Source: Archivesica marissinica (Eukaryota; Mollusca; Bivalvia; Venerida; Vesicomyidae). Taken from it: a stretch of 64,000 bases of DNA. Under the pieces are notes generated by a model. It ran no database searches and was not told the DNA's origin. It was given only the letters and a program-made list of their open reading frames with translations. Shown here piece after piece: positions 23,160-34,479 of the stretch (position 1 is its first letter; each line of letters begins with the position of its first letter). The DNA lies in assembly GCA_014843695.1 (NCBI GenBank), contig CM026390.1, positions 53,100,121-53,164,120 on the forward strand. The letters are read 5' to 3'. Made by a program: the position numbers and the translations under genes.

Positions 23160-24115
23160 TAAACTACTATGAATACAGTAATATAAAACATTGAATTGTG
23201 TTTCCATTGAATGTACAGTAATATAAAACATTGAATTGTGTTTCCATTGAATGTATGTAATATAAAACATTGAATTGTGTTTCCATTGAAGGTATGTAAT
23301 ATAAAACATTGAATTGTGTTTCCATTGAATGTATGTAATATAAAACATTGAATTGTGTTTCCATTGAATGTATGTAATATAAAACATTGAATTGTGTTTC
23401 CATTGAATGTATGTAATATAAAACATTGAATTGTGTTTCCATTGAATGTATGTAATATAAAACATTGAATTGTGTTTCCATTGAATGTATGTAATATAAA
23501 ACATTGAATTGTGTTTCCATTGAATGTATGTAATATAAAACATTGAATTGTGTTTCCATTGAAGGTATGTAATATAAAACATTGAATTGTGTTTCCATTG
23601 AATGTATGTAATATAAAACATTGAAATGGATTTCCATTGCATGTATGTAATATAAAACATTGAAATGTGTTTCCATTGAATGTATGTAATATGAAACATT
23701 GAATTGTGTTTCCATTGAATGTATATACAGTAATATAAAACATTGAATTGTGTTTCCATTGAATGTATGTACAGTAATATAAAACATTGAATTGTGTTTC
23801 CATTGAATGTATGTAATTTAAAACGTTGAAATGTGTTCCCATTGAATGTATGTAATTTAAAACGTTAAAATGTGTTCCCATTGAATGTATGTAATTTAAA
23901 ACGTTAAAATGTGTTCCCATTGAATGTATGTAATTTAAAACGTTAAAATGTGTTCCCATTGAATGTATGTAATTTAAAACGTTAAAATGTGTTCCCATTG
24001 AATGTATGTAATTTAAAACGTTAAAATGTGTTCCCATTGAAGTAATGTAAAGTAATTTAAAACGTTAAAATGTGTTCCCATTGAATGTATGTAATTTAAA
24101 ACGTTAAAATGTGTT
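23160..24115. repeat. 39-bp minisatellite, two sub-families
   Basis: About 16 units of TGTATGTAATATAAAACATT type run to 23815, then about seven units of the TGTATGTAATTTAAAACGTT type. The switch is sharp and each block is homogeneous, which indicates separate local expansion. Confidence 0.94.
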
Positions 24116-24224
24116 TGCATTATAGTAGTATTTTCAATGATCGTAATGTGGTGCAGTTGTTGAAAGTCTGGCTTGTTTGTCATGAGTTCGAACAGCGGGT
24201 CCGGTGTCTCACTCATGATACCTA

Positions 24225-25770
24225 AATATACATGTCCATAACATCCAATATACATGTCCATAACATCTCATATACAGTCCAAATTCAACATATACATGGT
24301 TAATATATGTCCATAATACAATATAAGTCCATAACATCTCAATAAATGTCCATAACATCTCAATATAAATGTCCATAACATCCAATATACATGTCCATAA
24401 CATATCAATAACGGTCCATAACATCTCAATATATGCAATACACCCCCAAATAATGTTCCATAACATCTCAATATACATGTCCATAACATCTCAATATACA
24501 TGTCCATAACATTCAATTCATGTCCATAACATCTCAATATACATGTCCATACATCTCAATATACATGTCCATAACATCTCAATATACATGTCCATAACAT
24601 CTCAATATACATGTCCATAACATCTCAATATACATGTCCATAACATCTCAATATACATGTCCATAACATCTCAATATACATGTCCATAACATCTCAATAT
24701 ACATGTCCATAACATCTCAATATACATGTCCATAACATCTCAATATACATGTCCATAACATCTCAATATACATGTCCATAACACCCCAATATACATGTCC
24801 ATAACATCTCAATATACATGTCCATAACATCTCAATATACATGTCCATAACATCTCAATATACATGTCCATAACATCTCAATATACATGTCCATAACATC
24901 TCAATATACATGTCCATAACATCTCAAAATCCATGTCCATAACATCTCAAAATGCATGTCCATGACATCACCAAATTCATGTCCATGACACCCCAAAATT
25001 CATGTCCATGACTCCCCAAAATCCATGCCCATGACATCACCAAATTCATGTCCATGACATCACCAAATTCATGTCCATGACTCCCCAAAATGCATGTCCA
25101 TGAAATCACCAAATTCATGTCCATGACATCACCAAATTCATGTCCATGACTCCCCAAAATGCATGTCTATGATGTCACCAACTACATGTCATCCCAAAAT
25201 ACATATCAGTGACACCCAAATCTACATGTCCATGACACCACCAGCTACATGTCCATGACACCCCAAAATACATGTCTATGACACCCAAATCTACATGTCC
25301 ATGACACCATCAGCTACACGTCCATGACACCTCAAAATACATGTCCATGACACCCAAATCTACATGTCCATGACACCACCAGCTACATGTCCATGACACC
25401 CAAATCTACATGTCCATGACACCACCAGCTACATGTCCATGACACCTCAAAATACATGTCCATGACACCCCAAACTACATGTCCATGACACCCCAAACTA
25501 CATGCCCATGACACCCCAAACTACATGTCCATGACACCCAAATCTACATGTCCATGACACCACCAGCTACATGTCCATGACACCTCAAAATACATGCCCA
25601 TGACACCCCAACTCTACATGTCCATGACACCCAAATCTACATGTCCATGACACCCCAAAATTCATGACCATAATACCGGTACCAAAAATACTTATCCATT
25701 ACACCACCAAATACATGTCCATAACACCCCAAATTACATATACATGACATCCCAAAATACATGTACACTA
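24225..25770. repeat. 23-bp minisatellite, graded from homogeneous to degenerate
   Basis: Units are of the type ACATGTCCATAACATCTCAATAT in 24225-24930. They grade into CATGTCCATGACATCACCAA and then CATGTCCATGACACCCCAAA types up to about 25770, just before exon 9's acceptor. Each segment has its own variant and higher-order mixing. Confidence 0.93.
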
Positions 25771-25790
25771 GACATTGTGTTCTTTTCCAG

Positions 25791-25988
25791 CCAAATGTGG
25801 AGCTGGGGAGTATCTCGTTGATAAGACGTGTACCCTGTGTCTCGAGGATTACTATTCCGATGTGGTGGAACCAAATACAGAGGTAACATGTATCTCCTGT
25901 AAAAATGATACTTGTGTTGGATGTGACGACGTTTCCCCAGCATTAGGCACTAAAACACAAGGCACAAACAGCTCTTCAATGTGTCTGC
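25791..25988 (+). CDS. Exon 9: GCC2/GCC3 module with two extra Cys
   Basis: The exon is 198 nt, phase 1-1, acceptor ttcttttccag, donor gtgagt. It reads from KCGAGEYLVDKT to SSSMCL. The first five Cys have spacing 10-2-16-2. The last loop then contains an inserted CVGC pair four residues after the fifth Cys, giving eight Cys instead of six. The extra pair could form an additional disulfide. Tandem copies of the exon's 3' end and donor follow directly downstream. Confidence 0.85.
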
Positions 25989-26880
25989 GTGAGTATCTCG
26001 TGACATATGTAACGTATTTTATCCAGTGTTATGCACTAAAGCTTTAGGCACAGACAGCTTATCAATGTGTCTGCGTGAGTATCTCCTGACATATATAACG
26101 TATTTTATCCAGTGTTATGTACTAAAGCTTTAGGCACAAACAGCTCTTCAATGTGTCTGCTGCGTGAGTATCTTGTGACATATGTAACGTATTTTATCCA
26201 GTGTTATGTACTAAAGCTTTAGGCACAAACAGCTCTTCGATGTGTCTGCGTGAGTATCTCCTGACATATGTAACGTATTTTATCCAGTGTTATGTACTAA
26301 AGCTTTAGGCACAAACAGCTCTTCAATGTGTCTGTGTGAGTATCTTGTGACATATGTAATGTATTTTATCCAGTGTTATGTACTAACGCTTTAGGCACAA
26401 ACAGCTCTTCAATGTGTCTGCGTGAGTATCTCCTGACATATGTAACGTATTTTATCCAGTGTTATGCACTAAAGCTTTAGGCACAAACAGCTCTTCGATG
26501 TGTCTGCGTGAGTATCTCCTGACATATGTAACGTATTTTATCCAGTGTTATGTACTAAATCTTTAGGCACAAACAGCTCATCAATGTGTCTGCTGCGTGA
26601 GTATCTCGTGACATATGTAACGTATTTTATCCAGTGTTATGTACTAAATCTTTAGGCACAAACAGCTCTTCAATGTGTCTGCTGCATGAGTATCTCGTGA
26701 CATATGTAACATATTTTATCCAATGTTATGTACTAAAGCTTTAGGCACAAACAGCTCTTCAATGTGTCTGCGTGAGTATCTCCTGACATATGTAACGTAT
26801 TTTATAAAGTGTTATGTACTACAGCTTTAGGCACAAACAGCTGATCAATGTGTCTCGTATAGTGAACCTGTGACATATGT
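25989..26880 (+). repeat. Tandem duplications of exon 9's 3' end plus donor
   Basis: About ten units of roughly 88 bp each hold the end of exon 9 (GGCACAAACAGCTCTTCAAT, then GTGTCTGC) and a donor (GTGAGTATC), followed by the start of the intron. Reading on from exon 9 meets a stop at 26045-26047, so use of any downstream donor would truncate the protein. Copies differ from each other by about 1-5 bases. Confidence 0.92.
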
Positions 26881-26919
26881 AATGACTTTCCTTCACTTTA
26901 TGTACTGAAGTTACGGTGG

Positions 26920-29900
26920 ATGTGTACATGTAAGTATCACGTGTAGTCAACAGGTGATGGATGTGTACATGTAAGTATCGTGTGTAGTCAACAGGTGATG
27001 ATGTGTACATGTAAGTATCATGTGTAGTCAGCAGGTGATGATGTGTACATGTAAGTATCACGTGTAGTCAACAGGTGATGGATGTGTATATGTAAGTATC
27101 GTGTGTAGTCAGCAGGTGATGATGTGTACATGTAAGTATCGTGTGTAGTCAGCAGGTGATGATGTGTATATGTAAGTATTGTGTGTAGTCAACAGGTGAT
27201 GGATGTATACATGTAAGTATCACGTGTAGTCAACAGGTGATGATGTGTATATGTAAGTATCGTGTGTAGTCAACAGGTGATGATGTGTATATGTAAGTAT
27301 CGTGTGTAGTCAACAGGTGATGATGTGTATATGTAAGTATCGTGTGTAGTCAACAGGTGATGGATGTATACATGTAAGTATCACGTGTAGTCAACAGGTG
27401 ATGGATGTGTATATGTAAGTATCGTGTGTAGTCAGCAGGTGATGATGTGTACATGTAAGTATTGTGTGTAGTCAGCAGGTGATGATGTGTACATGTAAGT
27501 ATCGCGTGTAGTCAGCAGGTGATGATGTGTATATGTAAGTATCGCGTGTAGTCAGCAGGTGATGATGTGTATATGTAAGTATCGCGTGTAGTCAACAGGT
27601 GATGATGTGTATATGTAAGTATCGCATGTAGTCAGCAGGTGATGATGTGTATATGTAAGTATCGTGTGTAGTCAACAGGTGATGATGTGTATATGTAAGT
27701 ATCGCATGTAGTCAGCAGGTGATGATGTGTATATGTAAGTATCGTGTGTAGTCAACAGGTGATGATGTGTATATGTAAGTATCGCATGTAGTCAGCAGGT
27801 GATGATGTGTATATGTAAGTATCGTGTGTAGTCAACAGGTGATGATGTGTATATGTAAGTATCGCATGTAGTCAGCAGGTGATGATGTGTATATGTAAGT
27901 ATCGTGTGTAGTCAACAGGTGATGATGTGTATATGTAAGTATCGCATGTAGTCAGCAGGTGATGATGTGTATATGTAAGTATCGTGTGTAGTCAACAGGT
28001 GATGATGTGTATATGTAAGTATCGCATGTAGTCAGCAGGTGATGATGTGTATATGTAAGTATCGTGTGTAGTCAACAGGTGATGATGTGTATATGTAAGT
28101 ATCGCATGTAGTCAGCAGGTGATGATGTGTATATGTAAGTATCGTGTGTAGTCAACAGGTGATGATGTGTATATGTAAGTATCGCATGTAGTCAGCAGGT
28201 GATGATGTGTATATGTAAGTATCGTGTGTAGTCAACAGGTGATGATGTGTATATGTAAGTATCGCATGTAGTCAGCAGGTGATGATGTGTATATGTAAGT
28301 ATCGTGTGTAGTCAACGGTGATGATGTGTATATGTAAGTATCGCATGTAGTCAGCAGGTGATGATGTGTATATGTAAGTATCGTGTGTAGTCAACAGGTG
28401 ATGTGTGTATATGTAAGTATTGCATGTAGTCAACAGGTGATGATGTGTATATGTAAGTATCGCATGTAGTCAACAGGTGATGATGTGTATATGTAAGTAT
28501 CGCATGTAGTCAACAGGTGATGATGTGTATATGTAAGTATCGTGTGTAGTCAACAGGTGATGATGTGTATATGTAAGTATCGCATGTAGTCAACAGGTGA
28601 TGATGTGTATATGTAAGTATCGCATGTAGTCAACAGGTGATGATGTGTATATGTAAGTATCGTGTGTAGTCAACAGGTGATGATGTGTATATGTAAGTAT
28701 CGCATGTAGTCAACAGGTGATGATGTGTATATGTAAGTATCGCATGTAGTCAACAGGTGATGATGTGTATATGTAAGTATCGTGTGTAGTCAACAGGTGA
28801 TGATGTGTATATGTAAGTATCGCATGTAGTCAACAGGTGATGATGTGTATATGTAAGTATCGCATGTAGTCAACAGGTGATGATGTGTATATGTAAGTAT
28901 CGTGTGTAGTCAACAGGTGATGATGTGTATATGTAAGTATCGCATGTAGTCAACAGGTGATGATGTGTATATGTAAGTATCGCATGTAGTCAACAGGTGA
29001 TGATGTGTATATGTAAGTATCGTGTGTAGTCAACAGGTGATGATGTGTATATGTAAGTATCGTGTGTAGTCAACAGGTGATGATGTGTATATGTAAGTAT
29101 CGTGTGTAGTCAACAGGTGATGGATGTGTATATGTAAGTATCGTGTGTAGTCAGCAGGTGATGATGTGTATATGTAAGTATCCTGTGTAGTCAGCAGGTG
29201 ATGGATGTGTATATGTAAGTATCGTGTGTAGTCAGCAGGTGATGGATGTGTATATGTAAGTATCATGTGTAGTCAGCAGGTGATGGATGTGTATATGTAA
29301 GTATCGTGTGTAGTCAGCAGGTGATGGATGTGTATATGTAAGTATCGTGTGTAGTCAGCAGGTGATGATGTGTATATGTAAGTATCCTGTGTAGTCAGCA
29401 GGTGATGGATGTGTATATGTAAGTATCGTGTGTAGTCAGCAGGTGATGGATGTGTATATGTAAGTATCGTGTGTAGTCAGCAGGTGATGGATGTGTATAT
29501 GTAAGTATCGCATGTAGTCAGCAGGTGATGGATGTGTATATGTAAGTATCGCGTGTAGTCAGCAGGTGATGTGTATATGTAAGTATCGTGTGTAGTCAGC
29601 AGGTGATGGATGTGTATATGTAAGTATCGCATGTAGTCAACAGGTGATGGATGTGTATATGTAAGTATCGCATGTAGTCAGCAGGTGATGATGTGTATAT
29701 GTAAGTATCGCATGTAGTCAGCAGGTGATGGATGTGTATATGTAAGTATCGCATGTAGTCAGCAGGTGATGGATGTGTATATGTAAGTATCGCATGTAGT
29801 CAGCAGGTGATGTGTATATGTAAGTATCGCGTGTAGTCAGCAGGTGATGTGTATATGTAAGTATCGCATGTAGTCAGCAGGTGATGGATGTGTATATGTA

Positions 29901-30955
29901 AGTATCGCATGTAGTCAGCAGGTGATGGATGTGTATATGTAAGTATCGCGTGTAGTCAGCAGGTGATGTGTATATGTAAGTATCGCGTGTAGTCAGCAGG
30001 TGATGTGTATATGTAAGTATCGCATGTAGTCAGCAGGTGATGGATGTGTATATGTAAGTATCGCATGTAGTCAGCAGGTGATGGATGTGTATATGTAAGT
30101 ATCGCATGTAGTCAGCAGGTGATGTGTATATGTAAGTATCGCGTGTAGTCAGCAGGTGATGTGTATATGTAAGTATCGCATGTAGTCAGCAGGTGATGGA
30201 TGTGTATATGTAAGTATCGCATGTAGTCAGCAGGTGATGTGTATATGTAGGTATCGCATGTAGTCAGCAGGTGATGGATGTGTATATGTAGGTATCGCAT
30301 GTAGTCAGCAGGTGATGGATGTGTATATGTAGGTATCGCATGTAGTCAGCAGGTGATGTGTATATGTAGGTATCGCATGTAGTCAGCAGGTGATGGATGT
30401 GTATATGTAGGTATCACATGTAGTCAGCAGGTGATGTGTATATGTAGGTATCGCATGTAGTCAGCAGGTGATGATGTGTATATGTAAGTATCGCATGTAG
30501 TCAGCAGGTGATGATGTGTATATGTAAGTATCGCGTGTAGTCAACAGGTGATGATGTGTATATGTAAGTATCGCATGTAGTCAACAGGTGATGGATGTGT
30601 ATATGTAAGTATCGCATGTAGTCAACAGGTGATGGATGTGTATATGTAAGTATCGCATGTAGTCAACAGGTGATGGATGTGTATATGTAAGTATCGCATG
30701 TAGTCAACAGGTGATGGATGTGTATATGTAAGTATCGCATGTAGTCAACAGGTGATGATGTGTATATGTAAGTATCGTGTGTAGTCAACAGGTGATGGAT
30801 GTGTATATGTAAGTATCGCATGTAGTCAGCAGGTGATGATGTGTATATGTAAGTATCGCATGTAGTCAACAGGTGATGGATGTGTATATGTAAGTATCGC
30901 ATGTAGTCAACAGGTGATGGATGTGTATATGTAAGTATCGCATGTAGTCAACCCC
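26920..30955 (+). repeat. About 39-bp minisatellite, each unit with a donor-like GTAAGTAT
   Basis: Roughly 100 units of the form TGTATATGTAAGTATCGCAT then GTAGTCAACAGGTGATGGA are present, in 35-40 bp length variants. Higher-order patterns occur: a dimer of GCATG/GTGTG variants from 27600 to 28400, then a trimer to about 29000. The unit may derive from the donor region of the flanking exon 9 duplications, because a single unexpanded version (TTGTAAGTATCTTGTGTAGT) occurs at 31082, beside another copy of the 88-bp unit. Confidence 0.93.
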
Positions 30956-31335
30956 TGAGATACGACTTCCCTCCAGTTATTAAAAGGTGAAATTAAAGGC
31001 GCTCGCCCACATGGTTCGCCAGAGGCGAGGGTAAATAAGCTCAATCATCATGAAATTAAAGGTGCAAACAATGTTACGATTTGTAAGTATCTTGTGTAGT
31101 GATAGTTGTGATATATGTAACATTGTGCCCAAGTGTTAGGCACAGAATCTATTACATTATTGAAGGGACACATTGTGTCTTCTCTGCCACTAAAAGCTAG
31201 AAAATGATGCTATGTTACCTGTTGGTGTTACTCTAAATCAACACAAATATGTATGCAAAACAGCTCTAATACATCACACAAATATTATCTGGTGACATGA
31301 GTTATGATGACAATAACACTGTTGAATACTTGCAG

Positions 31336-31512
31336 AGATGTGTCCCGGAGGAGAACAGATTGATAACACCACAGGATTATGTGTGAAATGCATGATTGGT
31401 ACCTACAAGGTACCAGAAGACAGATTCGGACAATGTGTATCATGCGAAACTAACTATCAAGGATATGTAACTGTAGATGAAGGATCTACTTCTGGTAGTA
31501 ACTGCACTCTAT
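31336..31512 (+). CDS. Exon 10: GCC2/GCC3 Cys module
   Basis: The exon is 177 nt, phase 1-1, donor gtaaga. It reads from MCPGGEQIDNTT to GSNCTL, with Cys spacing 12-2-14-2-19. Two AGs overlap at the acceptor (ttgcagag); the first is chosen because it alone keeps phase 1. Sequons NTT and NCT are present. Confidence 0.84.
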
Positions 31513-32187
31513 GTAAGATATTTATAAATTAATTATATTGTTTCAGTACATATATCAATAATGCCAAGTCACTTAATTCAGTGACTATTACCCATCAAGA
31601 CGGGTGGGTGCAAACTTTCTTGTTGTTGTGTCTCAAGGTACACCTGCCGTTTCCTAAATCATTTCATGGATTTCTGAGAACTTCACTTATTGGTGTGCAG
31701 TGTTATGTTCAAAGGTCAAGGTCACACTTAGTTGTGTGAAATTGTTCATATTGTCTTGTCCACAATATAAGTCCTACACCATTTGATTAAATTTCAAATA
31801 ACGTCACCATAATGAAAGGGAGTGTTGTGCGGAACACCCAGATCCTTTTCTCAAAGATCATACTTAACAGTCAAAGTGTTCAAAATGTGAAATATCTGGT
31901 AGGTGACTATGGCAGTCCCCACAGCTAGCTTCTTATTTACATTCTCAGAAACCACAAGCACCAGATATTTAGGTATGTAGTATCTCGTAGTGAATAGTAC
32001 AACTACTTCAAAATCATTTTCTGAGTAGATTAAAATTCTCTTCGGAAACCAGAATGTCCAGCGATTTGATAGTTTGCATGTACACACAAACCTGTGTTAT
32101 ATGATAAACTACATATTTCATGCAACTTAGGCGCAACTTAGACTGGACGATTCTATTCCCTAATTAATTGGCATTAAATATTATTCA

Positions 32188-32192
<5 letters not shown>

Positions 32193-32231
<39 letters not shown>

Positions 32232-32312
32232 GTGTGTGTGGTGTGTGTTTGTTTGTTTGTTTGTTTGTTTGTTTGTTTGTTTGTTTGTTTGTTTGTTTAT
32301 TTATTTATTTAT
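32193..32312. repeat. Microsatellites (GT)n and (GTTT)n/(ATTT)n
   Basis: A GT run with GGTGTGT interruptions is followed by about 14 GTTT units and then TTTA units, directly beside a minus-strand SINE fragment. It may be an expanded SINE tail. Confidence 0.9.
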
Positions 32313-32329
32313 CGTCATTACCTGTTGCC

Positions 32330-32495
32330 CATATGAGCGCCGCCTCCTGAAGAGATTAGTCATTTTAGATGTTTGGAGGATAGTGCAATGATACAGGCAG
32401 AGACCCATTCCAAAGTCTCCTCTTGTTCTTTTACGTGCACAGTATAAAGCACCGACACAAGACCTCGGTTTAACGTCCCATCTGAAAGACTGTTC
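32330..32495 (-). mobile_element. SINE family D fragment
   Basis: It is the reverse complement of the 3' half of 8340-8605 (GATAGTGCAATGATACAGGC, then TTCTTTTACGTGCACAGTA). It lacks the tRNA-like head. Confidence 0.8.
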
Positions 32496-33136
32496 CTAAT
32501 GTAGGTTTCTTTGCCACTTCAGTACCTGTTTTATATACATATAATTTAAGTAGCCAACAGGTGGTTCTTTCCAAGATTTTTTTTTTGAGGCCCCTTTTGG
32601 GTCACCCCGTTCATTTATTTTTTTCTGTGCATACATACAAAGCAATGCAGTTAATTAAACAATGGCATGTTATATTATTAATATTAAAAAACGTATATAA
32701 ATATTGCATTCCATGTATATACAAAACAGGTTTGTGGAGTGTTTTCTCCAGTTTAAGAAATATATGGAAAAAAGAAAAAATAATTTAAAAAATAAGGGGA
32801 AAAAATAGAGAATGCATTTGATCATTTCCAAGAATCTTGTCCAAACTCCTAGACCCAGCAGCTAGTACTACGACCTGTAGCCATTACCAATAACTGACAT
32901 GCACTGGTGCATGATATTTTTAGACCAATAAAGTAATTAGACAATTATATTTCGATCAGTTCATTTATCAAAATGGGTAATTTTGTTTAAAAATAGCAAT
33001 ATTACTGGCAAAAAATGCAGATTCTGATGAGAAGGCTAGTCACAAACTGACTCATCTTGATCTACTCTTTTTGTAAGCCTATTTAGAGGTCTGTGGTGTT
33101 GAAAGGGTTAATGAAATATTATCTTTTTGCTTTTAG

Positions 33137-33292
33137 TGGACTGTGATCCTGGAGAATACATTGTTGGCAATGAATGTAAGAAATGTCCCATTGGCGAATA
33201 CCAAAATAACAGTAGGAAGTCTTTCTGTTACGAATGCGGAGACAATCTGAGTACAAATGGAGAAGGCAAGACTAGTTTTGATCAATGTCAAT
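33137..33292 (+). CDS. Exon 11: GCC2/GCC3 Cys module
   Basis: The exon is 156 nt, phase 1-1, acceptor tttgcttttag, donor gtaagt. It reads from DCDPGEYIVGNE to FDQCQ, with Cys spacing 10-2-13-2-16 and an NNS sequon. The PIGEYQ third loop is typical for the family. Confidence 0.86.
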
Positions 33293-33458
33293 GTAAGTTA
33301 CCTCACTATGATGGAGTTCTTGAGAGGATTGTGTTGATCTACATTGGCATCAGCGTTGCAATTGATGCAAGGATGGATGCAATATTAATATTTTGTTTTT
33401 GTAAATAATTCTGTGTCATGTAATTTAGTGTATATAGTTCAGTTTATACATATTTAAT

Positions 33459-33640
33459 TTAGCTTGATTGCGAAACAAGTTGTATTAATCAATCTTGAGA
33501 CCTCATTCCTGATGGAATCCATCAAGAGAAGAGGCATGTGGAATTTAAATGCCTTGTCTTAGGGCATAATCATAACGGCTCCCGCAAACATTTCGCACCT
33601 GAAGCGGACGTGCTACCACTGCGCTATCACAACTTCCACT
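33459..33640 (-). mobile_element. tRNA-derived SINE (family A)
   Basis: The 3' tail TTTAGCTTGATTGCGAAACA is at the left and the tRNA-like head, GTGCTACCACTGCGCTATCA in plus reading, is at the right. The same family is at 14866, 55798 and 59497. Confidence 0.85.
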
Positions 33641-34056
33641 GTGTATATAGGGGCATTGTGGTACATGTTCTAATGTGGAAGCAAGTCTTGGATATGAAAA
33701 TGTTTGATGTTGAACATTTTCATACGATACTTGTTCCCATTGAGGACAAAAATTTCTTTAAAAGCCTTTAATTATGTATAGTATGAACAACAGCAGATTA
33801 AATTTACAGTTATCCAGTAAACATTGAAAGGTAGTAAGACTTCACCTGTTATATTTATGTTGTAAGATATAAGATTTTTCCTGGAAGAACCTTAATAATC
33901 AAAAGAATGTTTTTCTTTCGTTATTGTCTAACCAAAAACTAACACGAGAGAACAGAAACATTACACATCATTATTTTAATAAATAATTTATCATTTATTT
34001 TTCACAAGGTTCCAGTCAAAAAAGTCCTTTACTTCTGTTAAACACATTTCATTCTG

Positions 34057-34281
34057 GATACATTTAAAGGCTTTTGCAAACAACATAGATCCAGATCAGC
34101 CGCAGCATGATGCTGTGTGCTGATCAGGATCTATGTTTTTTGCTACATAGCCAAGTGTCTTAGCAAGATCATCTGAATAGCAAACAGCATAGAGCCTGAT
34201 CAGACGGCGTTCCATGGCGGCTGATCTGGCTCTATATTCTTTGCAAATACTGTTTGAACGGTATCCAGAATCAAATGGGTT
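34057..34281. mobile_element. MITE, TTTGCAAAC family, copy 1
   Basis: The ends ATTCTGGATAC and GTATCCAGAAT, with TTTTGCAAAC and CTTTGCAAAT inside, are inverted. The centre, with GATCAGGATCTATGTTTTTT and GCCTGATCAGACGGCGTTCC, is shared with 44317-44558. Confidence 0.8.
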
Positions 34282-34479
34282 AATAGGACACAAACAAATG
34301 TGGATCTGTGTTATTTACTTACAATCATATTTACCTTCAATGTTGTTCCTATTTGACAATACAGTTCTACAATTTGAGGCATTTTGACCAACACAAAATG
34401 TTCTAAAATATTGTAAGCATGTATGTATAAGACACAGGTTTCAAAACTATGCATTTTCGAAATCGTTGAAGCATAATGC

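Larger units (their letters stand above)
31513..33136. other. Intron 10 remainder
   Basis: Apart from the microsatellite and SINE fragment the intron is unique AT-rich sequence. No exon is seen. Confidence 0.55.

Noticed and set aside
23001..24261. Minus-strand frames with WKHNSMFYITYIQ-type repeats
   Set aside because: They come from a 39-bp minisatellite with a unit divisible by three; no start context or unique coding part.
26920..30955. Possible CRISPR array
   Set aside because: Units are contiguous, with no unique spacers, and the window is clearly eukaryotic.
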